In this document: positions 10,601 through 21,082 of the stretch, in pieces
How positions within the stretch are numbered: the stretch's first letter is position 1
Layout of the letters: each line of letters starts with the position of its first letter
Source: Liolophura sinensis
Lineage: Eukaryota > Mollusca > Polyplacophora > Chitonida > Chitonidae
Length of the DNA stretch: 64,000 bases
Direction of reading: 5' to 3'
Assembly: GCF_032854445.1 (NCBI RefSeq)
Contig: NC_088306.1
Span: forward strand, 16,337,764-16,401,763
Translations under genes and position numbers: made by a program
The notes under the pieces: generated by a model
What the model was told of the DNA's origin: nothing
Seen by the model: the letters and a program-made list of their open reading frames with translations, nothing else
Databases searched by the model: none

Positions 10601-12685
10601 TAGTCCTCTCATCCTGATTGTTTACAGCCGAACCTTTGCCGCCATTGAAACCAAGGCAGTTACAGAACAGTATTTATGTTGCGGGTAACAATATCTCCGT
10701 GGTGGTCAAGTGGAAAACCCCACATTCAGATGCTTCCATTGACCGCTTCAGGGTGACCTGGGGGATCATAGGCCAGAGGTCAGGGGTCAGCGACCGATCT
10801 CACAGCAGGAAGAAAGACTTGTCAGAGATGGACAAGAAAACAGTGAAAACCATGAACCTGCCCGGGGTAAGAGGATAGATTTTATTGTGTCAGGTTTAAT
10901 AGATGTATTCTGTTCTTCTTTTTAAACAGTTGAAAACAGTACTGTGTCCTGTATTTGAACCAGCAATTCACCTGGAAAAATTAAGTTTTAGCGATAAAAT
11001 AAAAGTGCAAAAACATTTACACTTTGGTTTAAATTTTGCTACTTTTATCACAGAAAATATAGTTAATGTTCAACTGTGGAACAAATCAAACTTAGTTTGT
11101 ACTTTCTCTAAAACACACTGTGTTTATCTGATTGGTGTTGAACACAGTACTCTAGAATTTTCCACTTATTCGATGACGATCAGCTCTGTGGGTGCAGGAA
11201 AACGGAGTTCCCAAGTTTACTGCTTACCTTTGGCAGTTTACTGACAAACTCTGCCACATGTGATATGAAGACATGGTGGAAGACATCAGTGGACTTGAGG
11301 CTACACAAATGGCTACATGAGTGTCATTGATCATGACATCATTGTCATGAAGGCCTCACAAGCAGTGAGAAAATTGGCATCCAAAACTACTGACCAAGGC
11401 TGGATTTGAACCTTCACCTTACATACCCAAGCTATTCAATGACAAGCATGTTTAGCCACTCGACTATGGTCACCACACTTTCTGTAGATTTCTATATTGT
11501 GTCCTCTACTTAATACTGACATCAAAAAATGAAATGTGTGTTTTTGTGACTGTTCATGTGGACGCAGGATGCACACCGTGCCGTGCTGGAAACGCTCGCT
11601 CCATACTCCGAGTATGCCGTGGAAGTGGCCGCTGTGTCTAAGGCTGGTCAAGGGTCATCAGCCAGACTGGAGTTCAGCACCCCAGCTCTGCCCACTCTCA
11701 CTACCAGGGGCTATGGTAAGTCTTGAGAACTGAGTGATGATATGAGGACATCAGAATGCTGTACTTCCCTGCCTGATGTGATTTGTGAACAAACTTTTGT
11801 TGAGGTTTTTAAATTGCAAAGGTTTTTGAACTGCAAGGGTTTCTAAATTACAAAGGTTTCTGAACTGCAGTGGTTTAAAAATTGGAAAGATTTTTGAATT
11901 GCAAAGGTTTTTGAACTACGAATGAATGTCAGGAATAAATTTTCATACAATTTGCATGATATAACATGAAAACACTCCTGATCTAACACCGGCTGGCCCA
12001 ACAGTTTTTTTGATGGAAGACAATTTTCCTACAAGATTATTTTGTCCTTGGGCACAACAGGGATAAGTCGTAAAATAGCAGAAATTGGTTAATCATAAGT
12101 ACACTAATTTGTCTCTCTCTTTTTAATATTGGAAAGTTGAAGTATTTGACTTGTATATGGATTGTTGAAATATTTGTTGACAAGAGTTATGTCCCTTCTT
12201 CTTATGCCGTTTTTCATGTTGAATGAATACCAGTGTAATACAGCACATTTGCAGATTGTAAGAGCGAGGGTTCGTAATTTGGGTCTGTTTGTCTGTTTGT
12301 CTGTCGTTGTTTTGCATTCAATAAACTTGTGTGTGCCGATGCATTTTGGGAACGCTTGAATCAAGTTTAAAAACAAGCCTGCATATTGATCATGGGAAGT
12401 AATTGGTCATTCTCAAAGTTTATTTTCTCGTCCTCAGGCGATCGTCACGGTAAGCCAGCTGACCAGCCTCAGGAGAGTGACATGCACAGGACAGTTGTAG
12501 AATCTCATCACTCAGACAATCAGGCCTTGGAGAAGTCCTCCACAGCGACAACGGCAGCTTTCTCATCTCCTTCCTCCTCCTCATCGTCTACCTCATCTCT
12601 CTTCTCCCGCCATTCTTTGACTGACTCAATCAATGCACTGATCTGCGTGACGGTTGCCCTGGTAATTGCTGCCAACCTGCACTAG
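1418..12685 (+). CDS. ANOS1: Anosmin-1 (Kallmann syndrome 1 protein) orthologue, 13 exons, 5' incomplete
   Basis: Exons: 1418-1634, 2628-2824, 3548-3677, 4755-4882, 5541-5618, 6354-6410, 8248-8344, 8830-8961, 9303-9415, 10030-10201, 10628-10866, 11568-11715, 12438-12685. All introns are GT/AG and the phases join into one 651-residue frame ending in TAG. In order: the last two Cys of a Cys-rich box (6, 10), an eight-Cys WAP domain (about 18-66), four FNIII repeats (about 75-181, 183-301, 303-425, 441-565) and a Ser-rich tail. Anosmin-1 is an extracellular-matrix, heparan-sulfate-binding protein acting in axon and neuron migration and FGF signalling; WAP plus four FNIII in this order is its diagnostic layout. 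The segments CxxxCxFLK and ATGFEAAC before and in the WAP, and WYQFRVAAV in FNIII-1, match the vertebrate protein as I recall it. Sequons (NGT, NLT, NRT, NVS, NIS) fit secretion. The signal peptide and N-terminal Cys box are not found. Unusual: a hydrophobic C-terminus and an RGD in FNIII-3. Confidence 0.93.
2156..2300 (-). repeat. SINE A, 5'-truncated
   Basis: Carries the family's tail and body (TTTATTTATTTATTCGATTG, then the ccgtactcaagaatatttca and ccagcattgtggtgggagga blocks) in reverse orientation. The tRNA-like head is missing. Confidence 0.85.
2628..2824 (+). CDS. ANOS1: ANOS1 exon, FNIII-1 first half
   Basis: Acceptor tttcag, donor CAG/GTAAGC. Phase 1 in, phase 0 out. Encodes the A-C strand half of FNIII-1, including the core Trp of the B strand (IVNWHGAK) and the VIYVLQYRH strand that matches the IYVVQRR strand of vertebrate anosmin-1. 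Confidence 0.92.
3055..3292 (+). repeat. SINE B, tRNA-derived
   Basis: The head (3058-3130) is tRNA-like: A-box-like tagcacagctgg, an anticodon-arm-like ccgc-ttcggga-gcgg with CGG in the loop (proline-type), and B-box-like gggtcaatccta. The body continues through gaggaagttttaacttcctc and tagtgcaacgactggttgacc. The acceptor stem does not pair, so it is not a tRNA gene. Related copies are at 19627-19985, 28880-29180 and 44022-44385. Confidence 0.8.
3548..3677 (+). CDS. ANOS1: ANOS1 exon, FNIII-1 second half
   Basis: Acceptor tttcag, donor G/GTCAGT. Encodes the second half of FNIII-1 with the typical WYQFRVAAV F strand and an NGT glycosylation sequon. Confidence 0.92.
4000..4490. repeat. Minisatellite, about 20 bp, in an ANOS1 intron
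   Basis: Imperfect repeats around gttcctctgttacacctttg fill this intron segment. Long open frames here arise only from the repeat. Confidence 0.9.
4755..4882 (+). CDS. ANOS1: ANOS1 exon, FNIII-2 start
   Basis: Acceptor ttgcag, donor AAG/GTACCG. Encodes PSPPRNLT and the B-strand MSW of FNIII-2. Phase 1 in, phase 0 out. Confidence 0.9.
5541..5618 (+). CDS. ANOS1: ANOS1 exon, FNIII-2 middle
   Basis: Acceptor attatcag, donor GCT/GTAAGT, 26 codons in phase 0. LYWSQRLR corresponds to the FWSW segment of vertebrate FNIII-2. The Lys/Arg-rich heparin-binding stretch of the vertebrate protein is shorter here. Confidence 0.88.
5965..6234 (+). repeat. SINE A, near full length
   Basis: tRNA-like head with B-box-like gtgagttcaactctgg, conserved body (cagaaacctgcataaggttg, cctcccaccataatgctg), and the aaaacaccaatcaaataaat tail with repeated AAAT. 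Lies in an ANOS1 intron. Confidence 0.88.
6354..6410 (+). CDS. ANOS1: ANOS1 exon, FNIII-2 short exon
   Basis: A 57-nt phase-0 exon (acceptor tcaacag, donor CAG/GTAAGG) encoding the E-F strands of FNIII-2, with an NRT sequon and the LNSDTTYFIQ F strand. Confidence 0.88.
6411..8247. other. ANOS1 intron, 1.8 kb
   Basis: AT-rich intron. The only clear structure is the inverted repeat at 6726-6836. No exon or RNA gene was seen. Confidence 0.6.
6726..6836. repeat. Imperfect inverted repeat (hairpin)
   Basis: gctgatggtcggctcatgg (6726-6744) is nearly complementary to ccatcagccgaccatcag (about 6819-6836). Between them are further gccgaccat-like words, giving an ~110-bp fold-back in an ANOS1 intron. 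Confidence 0.6.
8248..8344 (+). CDS. ANOS1: ANOS1 exon, end of FNIII-2
   Basis: Acceptor tttcag, donor G/GTAAAT. Begins VEAIARQG, continuing the F-G strands of FNIII-2 (vertebrate VELQAITYWG). Phase 0 in, phase 1 out. Confidence 0.9.
8830..8961 (+). CDS. ANOS1: ANOS1 exon, FNIII-3 start
   Basis: Acceptor ttcccag, donor G/GTAAGT, phase 1 at both ends. Encodes the FNIII-3 A-B strands with the CLVTWEV core and an NVS sequon. Confidence 0.9.
9303..9415 (+). CDS. ANOS1: ANOS1 exon, FNIII-3 middle, contains RGD
   Basis: Acceptor tttacag, donor CAT/GTAAGT. Encodes the C strand (KYMITWKPV) followed by CGFRGDEK; the RGD codons are at 9362-9370. Confidence 0.9.
9684..9924 (-). repeat. SINE A, near full length
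   Basis: Tail ttttatttatttgattggtg at the left, conserved body, and remnants of the tRNA-like head ending in cagaggcctcc at the right. Lies in an ANOS1 intron. Confidence 0.85.
10030..10201 (+). CDS. ANOS1: ANOS1 exon, FNIII-3 end and linker
   Basis: Acceptor tttttag, donor G/GTAATG. Encodes the FNIII-3 F-G strands (CHYVVNIRVVN) and a Cys-containing linker to FNIII-4. Confidence 0.9.
10628..10866 (+). CDS. ANOS1: ANOS1 exon, FNIII-4 first half
   Basis: Acceptor tttacag, donor GGG/GTAAGA. Encodes LPPLKPRQL, the VVVKWKTP B strand and the FRVTWG C strand, then a basic loop (SRKKD) that could bind heparan sulfate (inference). Confidence 0.92.
11120..11215 (-). repeat. SINE A, diverged fragment
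   Basis: Diverged match to the tail/body (ctgattggtgtt, then a degenerate actctagaattttccactta segment). Confidence 0.5.
11568..11715 (+). CDS. ANOS1: ANOS1 exon, FNIII-4 second half
   Basis: Acceptor gacgcag, donor G/GTAAGT. Encodes LAPYSEYAVEVAAVSKAG, a classic FNIII F-G region. Phase 0 in, phase 1 out. Confidence 0.92.
11810..11925. repeat. Short imperfect minisatellite (~19 bp)
   Basis: About six imperfect copies of a unit like gcaaaggtttttgaactg in the last ANOS1 intron. Confidence 0.75.
12438..12685 (+). CDS. ANOS1: ANOS1 terminal exon: His/Ser-rich tail and hydrophobic C-terminus
   Basis: Acceptor cctcag; stop TAG at 12683-12685. The 82-residue tail has scattered His, a run of Ser/Thr (about residues 611-624 of the visible protein) and ends in the hydrophobic segment INALICVTVALVIAANLH with no basic residue after it. 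This looks like a GPI-attachment signal. Confidence 0.9.
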
Positions 12686-13241
12686 GTGATGCAGTGGATA
12701 CGACTGCTCAGTCTAGGTGCTATTTTGCTGCTGTGCAGTTGTGATTTTCTTGGCAGAGTTTTTGTGTCATCAAATTGAAGACTTTTAAAATGAATTGGTA
12801 TCTGTGCTCTTTGGTGCTATGACTGATTGACAGATACTGAATTGAGGCAGATTTCTTGGAACTGTTTTCATTTTGTATTTCATGACAGTTACGTCAGTTG
12901 TGGTTAACAGTGCCCATATGGCTACCTGTTTCGAGGACGAGAGGTCCCAAGTCCTAATTTACAGATTGTCCGTGTATTTTGTTCTGTGTCCTGTGTGTAA
13001 ATATATTTATACACAGCTTCATACACCCCAACCCATCTTCCCCTTCTGGATGCAAATGAACTGTTCTGTAACCATGGCTATGTCCATATATGGAAATAGC
13101 TTTCCCACGTATACATGGTGAAACCAGAGATTTGTTTGTCCTCTTATGGAACATATTTAGGTGCCAGAGGACTAGTACAGTGGAAATAAAACCTTGCTAG
13201 CTATTGCAAAGTTTCATAAGCAGATTTCTTGTAATAAATCT

Positions 13242-13417
13242 TTGCTTAGCATACTAGCGCAGCACAATGACCCTGCAGCCCATGCTGGCTCCCTCTTTGG
13301 CCGTATGTGGGAAGATCTGCCAGCAACCTGCGAATGATTATGGGTTTCCTCCCACCATTAAACTGGTTGTGAAATATTCTTGAGTACAGAGTAAAACTCC
13401 AATCAAATAAATAAATA
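13242..13417 (+). repeat. SINE A
   Basis: Partial head (gcatactagcgcagcacaatg), body and aatcaaataaataaata tail. Sits just 3' of the ANOS1 stop codon. Confidence 0.82.
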
Positions 13418-16400
13418 GATGTTTGCTGTTGGTGTGACAAAGTTTTGAAAATACCGATAATCAATTATGAAGCTTTGCTAAATGGTATTTCACAAATGAA
13501 GCTTATTTTTGTGACTGTGACATATCTGCCATGTTGACTAATTTGTCAGAGTCATCCAATTATGATTGCGACACACAGGTGACTGCCTCATTTGTGATTT
13601 TGAGTCATTTATAATGTGAGAATAGAGTAACAAATACATATTTGTAAAGTAAGAATAGATTAAGAAATGTTTAGAAACTGATTATTGTCCAGGACATGTT
13701 TAAAGATAACACTTTTGTACCATATGTGAACTAATTTATCTATGAAATACATAGATTTATTATACAGCTTAACGCACAGCTCATATATCGGAGAAACGGA
13801 ATGAAGCGGGCCAGTTTTTTTCAACCAGTCACAACTATGAAATGGAAACGACGGCCCCATTCCAAAGAGCAGATTTGTCCTCGAGATGACCCCGACACCC
13901 CCTGTTTTGTACATGATGGATGGTCTGGACTCTGCTTTGAGGATTGGAGCCCAACGTAGGCAATGAGGCAGAAAACGTCAGGCCAGTGTTGTTCTTCAAA
14001 TTTCAGGCCAGCAGGAACCATATTTTTCATTTTTCCACTGTTACAAAAGGCATACAGAGTAGCCATGGATATGTATGGATTTAGAAAGCAGTATTTGATG
14101 TGAACAAAAAGAAGTTGTTGGGAAGAACCTAGGTAAATAGAACTAGATTTCCTCATTGTTGTTTTTGTCAAATTTCTGTTAAAAGAATCTTGAACGAAAA
14201 TGTGTTGTTTATGTTGATATATTTGCCATTGTGCATGTTTAATTACAATTGTAAAGAAGAGTTGTATGTTGTTGTTAATTGTTATTTAAGCTTGCCCATT
14301 TATGTTTAATTAATAAAATCAATTGATTAATTGAATAATTAATTGGTTAAATAATTATTTAGTTAATTGCTTAAACAATTCATAAACCTATTGGTTGATT
14401 AAGTGATTAAAATGTTGTTTACCTAAACGATTGAGTAATTAAATTAGTTAAACAATTGATTAATTAAATTACTTAACAATTAATCAGTTATTAGTTACAG
14501 CTGTATAGGACAGGAATATCCAACTCAGTCTATCCCTCAGTATTGCTGCTCATCATGAATACGTCCATATCATCGTTATCATCATTATCTTCATCATTGT
14601 CACCCTCATGATCATTGTTTTCATCCACAACACTCAATGTTGATGTGTTGTTATTTATCATTTCTATAAATGTCCCCTTGCTCCTCTCATCCCATCTTAT
14701 GTCATCCATCATTTGTTATTATTATGTTGAGAAAAGCTATAACAATGTTCTGATGTACTCCAAATACATGTAATTTTCTGTAACATTTTGTATGAAACGC
14801 TTTGACCTTTGTTCAAGTACACAGGTACACATAATTATCTGTCCTTAACCTGCACACTGTCATATGGGATGCTTTGAGAAGAGACAATTTTGTTATTATT
14901 TTTTTTTTTCTAACGGGATGAAATGTTTGTGTGGAAGATTTTGTTATTGGAGTGCTACTATGTAGCAAGAGTGTTGTTGTTAGATTTTGTGATACAACAT
15001 ACTGTTCAGGAGTTTTGTAATAGAAATTACGGTGCAGGACTTAGTTTTCTAATACACTGTGTGGTTCAGGAGATGGTTCGTAATGCCAATTATGGTTCAG
15101 GAGTCAGATTCCACCAAGCCATTTTCAAGAAGATCGAGTTGGAATTTGTAATATTTTTAAGTTATATGTTTGAGTTAAAATAAGGAACAATAAATATGTG
15201 TCAGACAAATGATGATCTGTTTTAATGTTTTAATCCAGGAAAAAAATCAGCATTAATTATTATAAACTTTCAAATTTTGGTCAAAATCAGAAATTGCTTT
15301 CTGGCCTGTTACAGGGAAATACATGTATGTGAATGTATACTATAAAATGTGTTACAAAAGCTCTGTTACATGGTTTGCTTTTTCTTGTAAATATACTGAT
15401 ATGGCACATCTCTGCCCTCTTCTTTGAGAAACTTAGGCCCTAGTGATTAAATCTCATTTTGTGTAAGTTTTTTTTATACATCATGTTCCATAAATTTGTT
15501 TTTACACCAGGAAAAGCATGTGTCAAAAAAGTTATGCAAAGAAAAGAAAATACAAATTCTTGATGTTTTGCATATGGTAGTGGTGGTCACACATGGGATT
15601 AATACAATAGTTACACTAGGCCAATTGGAAACATTTGTACATGCACACAAAATAATTGTTTATGTTAACAGTATTTTGATTGAAGGTTTCAATGTTTTGG
15701 TTGAAGGTACTGTGATTCTGATTGGACAGATAAGCGAGTTTGTTTTTGCATGTGCTACTGTTAGTTGGTTTCTTCAGTAATGTTCATGGGCATAGAGAAT
15801 TTGTTACAGGTCTTCTGATTGGATGGTGCTATAAACTTTGTATCCTAACAACTGATTGGCTAGCACAGCATGTACATGATTGGTTTAGGCCTACCATACT
15901 TTTGGATAGCATGGAAGTTATTCTATAATATACATGTGTATTTTAGCTTATTTTTAATCTGATTGTGAAAACTGGGAAGAACATATGATTGTAAGACGAG
16001 AATAGGGTAAAAGTGTATTCAAATACTATAGGTCTTCTGAAACTCTAAATTACGTACTGGTATTTACGTACATAGGCCTACATATGCATGCATACCAAAA
16101 TACAAGAGAGTCAAAATACACATTGATACCTGCTAATAAAACATTCACATGAAAAGATGTTCAACACAGAGAGAAGGTGGAAGCTCGTGTTGGCGTAACA
16201 TTGGGACTATATTATGGGAGAAAAATTGGGCCCTGTAGCAAGTGTGTTTTTGTTGTTGTTTTGTTTTAATATGATGTTAAGATGTCTCTGGTATAAACAG
16301 TGGATACCTGTAGATATTTTTAATATGTGATGTGGCCCGAACAGTGATTTGGTTAACAGAAGAAAGGAGAAAACATGTGCAAAGTTTGAACATATAGTTA

Positions 16401-16670
16401 GGCCATCTGCCTTTAGATATGACGTGTATAGCGTAGTTACCTTCCCAGCTTTGACCCTCATCCAGGGTGCCGTTGCTAGGCGGCCATCTTGGAATGGGAG
16501 ACAACTCTTGACTGATTTATCTTCATTATTTATTGGCTGGTACAGTTGTATTATGCATGCATGTAAAGTTGCAATGTGAGGATACATTGTAAGTGTATGC
16601 TCCTCACACCAGTGTGACAGTCACTTTGTTGAGTATATATTTTTGTTTTGTATGTACCCGTATTTTGTTT

Positions 16671-16676
16671 AATAAA
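16671..16676 (+). terminator. Candidate polyadenylation signal AATAAA
   Basis: AATAAA followed within about 30 bases by a TG-rich stretch (gatgtgtgtgaaac). It could end a long ANOS1 3' UTR, but it is 4 kb beyond the stop codon. The hexamers at 13185 and 13233 are closer. Confidence 0.35.
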
Positions 16677-16811
16677 GCCATTGTTCAAGAGTCAAAGATG
16701 TGTGTGAAACTCATCAATTGCTGTTCTTAGTTGCTTTTCTGAAATCTGACTGACAGCCATAGTTTAAACTGGAGGTACATGTACTTCAACCTGATGTGAG
16801 TCAGAATACCA

Positions 16812-18345
16812 AATGGCTAGAGCCAAACATTGGTCAGTGACTGGTACAGTCAACTGGCCAAAGCCAAACATTGGTCAGTGACTGGTACAGTCAACTGGCC
16901 AAAGCCAAACATTGGTCAGTGGATAGGTACAGTCGACTGGTTAGAGCCAAACATTGGTCAGTGGATGGTACAGTAAACAGGTCAGAGCCAAACATTGGTC
17001 AGTGACTGGTAGAGTCAACTGGCTAGAGCCAAACATTGGTCAGTGACTGGTACAATCAACTGGCCAAAGCCAAACATTGGTCAGTGGATAGGTACAGTCG
17101 ACTGGTTAGAGCCAAACATTGGTCAGTGGATGGTACAGTAAACAGGTCAGAGCCAAACATTGGTCAGTGACTGGTACAGTCAACTGGCCAAAGCCAAACA
17201 TTGGTCAGTGACTGGTACAGTCAACTGGCCAAAGCCAAACATTGGTCAGTGGATAGGTACAGTCAGCTGGTACAGCAAACACTGGTCAGTGGATGGTTAC
17301 AGTCAACTGGCCAGAGCCAAACATTGTTCACTGGATGGTACAGTCAACTGGTCAGAGCCAAACAATGGTCACTGGATGGTACAGTCAACTGGTCAAAGCC
17401 AAACATTGGTCACTGGATGGTACAGTCAACTGGCCAGAGCCAAACATTGGTCAGTGGCTAGTGTGGTGAACTGGCCAGAGCCAAACATTGGTCAGTGGAT
17501 GGTACAGTCAACTGGCCAGAGCCAAACATTGGTCAGTGGGTGGTACAGTAAACAGGTCAGAGCCAGACATTGGTCAGTGAATAAGTACTGTCAACTGGTC
17601 AGAGCCAAACATTGGTCAGTGTCTGGTACAGTCAACTGGCCAGAGCCAAACATCAATGAGTAGCTGGAATAGTGAACTCGTCAGAGCCAAACATTGGTCA
17701 GTGGATGGTACAGTCAACTGGCGTTAGCCAAACTTTGGTCAGTGGCTGATGTGGTCAAATGGCCAGAGTCAAACACTGCTTAGTGGATGTTACAGTCAAC
17801 TGATCAGAGTCAAACATTAGTCAGTGGATGGTACAGTCAACTGGCCAGAGCCAAACGTTAGTAAGTGGATGGTACAGTCAACTGGCCAGAGCCAAACATT
17901 GGTCAGTGGATGGTACAGTAAACAGGTCAGAGCCAGACATTGGTCAGTGAATAAGTACTGTCAACTGGTCAGAGCCAAACATTGGTCAGTGTCTGGTACA
18001 GTCAACTGGCCAGAGCCAAACATCAATGAGTAGCTGGAATAGTGAACTCGTCAGAGCCAAACATTGGTCAGTGGATGGTACAGTCAACTGGCGTTAGCCA
18101 AACTTTGGTCAGTGGCTGATGTGGTCAAATGGCCAGAGTCAAACACTGCTTAGTGGATGTTACAGTCAACTGATCAGAGTCAAACATTAGTCAGTGGATG
18201 GTACAGTCAACTGGCCAGAGCCAAACGTTAGTAAGTGGATGGTACAGTCAACTGGCCAGAGCCAAACACTGCTAAGTGGATGTTACAGTCAACTGGTCAG
18301 AGTCAAACATTCGTCAGTGGCTAGAGTGGTCAACTGGCCAGAGTT
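16812..18345. repeat. 41-bp minisatellite, ~37 copies, with higher-order repeat
   Basis: The unit resembles tggtcagtgactggtacagt followed by caactggccaaagccaaacat (41 bp). Variant units recur as a block: the catcaatgag-containing unit at 17651 reappears at 18021, a 370-bp step (about nine units), with the intervening variants copied in the same order. A shorter ~166-bp (four-unit) duplication occurs near 16926/17092. Confidence 0.95.
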
Positions 18346-18608
18346 ATTTCTTTATTTTGATTGGTGTTTTATGCCGTACTCAAGAATATTTCACTTATAC
18401 AACTGTTGCCAACATTATGGAGAGAGGAAACCAGGCAAAGCCCAGGGGAAACCCAAAACCATCCGCAGGTTGCTGGCAGACTTTCCCACGTACGGCAGGA
18501 GAAGTAACCAGCATGAGCTGGAGGAAACCACATCGACGGCAATGTTGAGAGGCTCTTAGGTCTTTTCGTCGCATTTGGGTTCTAACAACCTTGGCCACGG
18601 AGGTCTCC
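18344..18608 (-). repeat. SINE A, near full length
   Basis: Directly abuts the 41-bp minisatellite. Tail ttattttgattggtgtttta at left, conserved body, and degenerate tRNA-like head ending in ggccacggaggtctcc at right. Confidence 0.85.
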
Positions 18609-18734
18609 ATCTCTTATTGCTGGAAAATTTCTTCAGTGCAACATTAAGCATCAATCAAATAAATTAATACTAATTTATATGATTTGTACCCTACCTTGAA
18701 ACTGAAAGTTCCAACAGTTTGAACATTTTGGGTG

Positions 18735-18906
18735 CATCCCTCCATGACCGTACGTGGGAAGGTCTGACAGCAACCTGCGGATGGTGGTGGGTTCCCCTGG
18801 GCAAGGGGTTCCCCTTGCTTTCCACCCACCCATAATGCTGGTTGCCGTTCTATAAGTGAAACATTCTTGAGTTCGGCGCAAAACACCAATTAAATAAATA
18901 AATAAA
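18735..18906 (+). repeat. SINE A, head-truncated
   Basis: Body from ccgtacgtgggaaggtctga to the caccaattaaataaataaat tail. Confidence 0.85.
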
Positions 18907-19217
18907 TTTGGGTGCAACAAATTGCTATATGATAACAGAGCTTTACACATAGCTTATTGTGAGGCTGCACTTTATCAGTAAAAGGTTCAACAAAAGTCAA
19001 AAAACGCATTGATCACATAAAAACAAGGCTACAAAATCCATGAACTGTATTGTGCTTTGTTGAGTAGTCTTATACAATATAGTAGAGTACATGTACATAG
19101 AGTATTTCATATTGACAATTTATGTTTCACTAAAGAACTTGTATGGATGCCTAATATTATATATGTGTTACAAGAGAAGGATATTTAAGACAATAGTGCA
19201 CTATAGTGCAGTGTAAC

Positions 19218-19397
19218 CCGGGAGCCTCTCACCAATGCGGTTGCCGTGAGTTCAAGTCCAGCTACGTGGGAACGTCTGCCAGCAACCTGCCGATGGTCGT
19301 GGGCCTTGCCCGGTTTGCTCCCACCATAATGCTGGTCGCCATTATATAATTGAAATATTCTTGACTACAGCGTAAAACACCAATCAAATAAATATTT
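19218..19397 (+). repeat. SINE A
   Basis: Keeps the 3' half of the head (ctcaccaatgcggttgccgt with B-box gagttcaagtcc), the body and the tail. Confidence 0.85.
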
Positions 19398-19626
19398 CAG
19401 ACAATAAAGTGAGGAACACAAGAAAGCTAAAGTGAAGAAGTAATACATACATACTTTTGTTGACAATTGTTGGAAGGGAGGGTTGACTTCACCCAACTGG
19501 CCTTTGTTCTGTCTCTTACTCGCTTTCATTACTGCGTAAAGACACACTAAATTATAATAGCTTATTTTCAAAAACATGAAGGAATGCAGTCAAAATGGCT
19601 GAACGATCAAGAATTATTATGTACTG

Positions 19627-19985
19627 GAGTGAGTGAGTGAGTGAGTGCTTGGGGTTTAACGTCGTACTCAACAATTTTTCAGTCATATGACAACGAAGGA
19701 ATCCTTAGGGTGCATGTACGTGTAATGTGCCTCCTTGTAGCAGGACGGATTTCCACCACTCTTTTTATCTAGTGCTGCTTCACTTAGGCGACTTACCGAA
19801 GGCATGTAAGACGCCCCGCCCGAGCCATCATACTGATATGGGTCAACCAGTCGTTGCACTATCCCCTTCATGCTGAACTCCAAGCGAGGAAGTTACAACT
19901 TCCTCTTTTAAAGTCTTAGGTGTGACTCAATCAAGGATTGATCCTGGATCTAGCGGTCCCGAAGCGGACGCTCTACGTACTGGAG
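19627..19985 (-). repeat. SINE B, near full length
   Basis: Reverse orientation: tail gagtgagtgagtgcttgggg, then tttaacgtcgtactcaacaa at left; tRNA-like head ending in gaagcggacgctctac at right. Confidence 0.85.
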
Positions 19986-20242
19986 TGGCAGTCAAAAACG
20001 ATCACACAATATTACATTTTAACACTGCACATATGACAAACAACTCAACTACATAGAACTATTCCATACTGTTATCATTTCTATATTAAACAAATTCCCT
20101 GACAATGAAAAAAAAAAAAAAATGAATTGTAACTGTAATAGTTTACAAAACAACTCAACAATGTAAAATTATCGAACACTGCTATCATTTCTAATTAATG
20201 TATTCCCTGATAATGACCGCATACTTTAGAAGCAGTATAAAA

Positions 20243-20396
20243 ATTTATTTGATTGGTGTTGCATGCTGTACTGGTACTCAAGAATATTTCACTTATACCA
20301 CCCGTGGCCAGCATTATGGTGGGGGGAAAGCGACACCCACAACCATCTGTAGGTTGCTGTCAGACCTTCCCATGTACGATCGAAGAGGTCAGCATA
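20243..20396 (-). repeat. SINE A, truncated
   Basis: Tail and body (atttgattggtgttgcatgc, ccagcattatggtgggggga, ggttgctgtcagaccttccc). Confidence 0.82.
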
Positions 20397-20608
20397 AAAA
20401 TGAGCGACATTAATTACAGTTTAATCCTGCAGTATAAACAACGCAAGAAGATAGAATACTACCGTTATTTCTGTTATCTATGACAAATATGACAAAATAC
20501 TGCAGCTTTTGTAGCCGAGTAAATGAGGAACTGAATACATTTTTCACTAAATATTATAAACAATCTTATAACACATAACATAATAATCCCAATGAACACT
20601 GCATATGA

Positions 20609-20639
<31 letters not shown>

Positions 20640-20929
20640 TTTTAGTGCCACAGATATCTAAACTTACACATAGATATAACATGTACAGATAACCTTACAA
20701 CTTGTGCTGTAAATCAGTTTGTCTTTGTGGCTTTACCAAATCTCGGAAATGCATTGCATGGTTTATACCCGTTTCTGGTGTCTACTAGCTGGATAAACGC
20801 TCAGACTAACTTACTCATGTGTTCACCTTTCTGTATGATTTTCAACTGCACCATGAATGATTCATAGCAGAACAAAAAAAAAAAAATAACTGGCTCTATA
20901 GACTTCTTTAATTATACTGTATTCTGGCA

Positions 20930-21082
20930 TAAACCAGCGGGAAGATCTCCAGCAACCTGCGAATGGTCGTGCGTTTCCCCTGGCTCGGCCCAGTTTCCTC
21001 TCATCATAATGCTGGCTGCTGTCATATAAGTGGAATATTCTTGAGTACGGTGTAAAACACCAATCGATAAAATAAATAAATG
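20930..21082 (+). repeat. SINE A, head-truncated
   Basis: Body starts in gaagatctccagcaacctgc; ends in the caccaatcgataaaataaat tail. Confidence 0.82.

Larger units (their letters stand above)
12686..16811. other. ANOS1 3' flank and probable 3' UTR
   Basis: No convincing coding exon. AATAAA hexamers at 13185, 13233 and 16671 are possible polyadenylation signals. Contains a SINE A copy, an AT-rich taattaa-like repetitive patch (about 14290-14500) and an imperfect atcatcatt microsatellite near 14560-14630. The few short open frames lack family similarity that I recognise. Confidence 0.5.

Noticed and set aside
15496-15780. 94-codon plus-strand frame downstream of ANOS1
   Set aside because: Weakly hydrophobic, AT-rich composition like its surroundings, no homology recognised; more likely 3' UTR or intergenic.
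17160-17663. 167-residue open frame with repeated QSTGQSQTLVSGW-like units
   Set aside because: It lies entirely in the 41-bp minisatellite; three units restore the frame, so openness is automatic. No start context, splice sites or homology.
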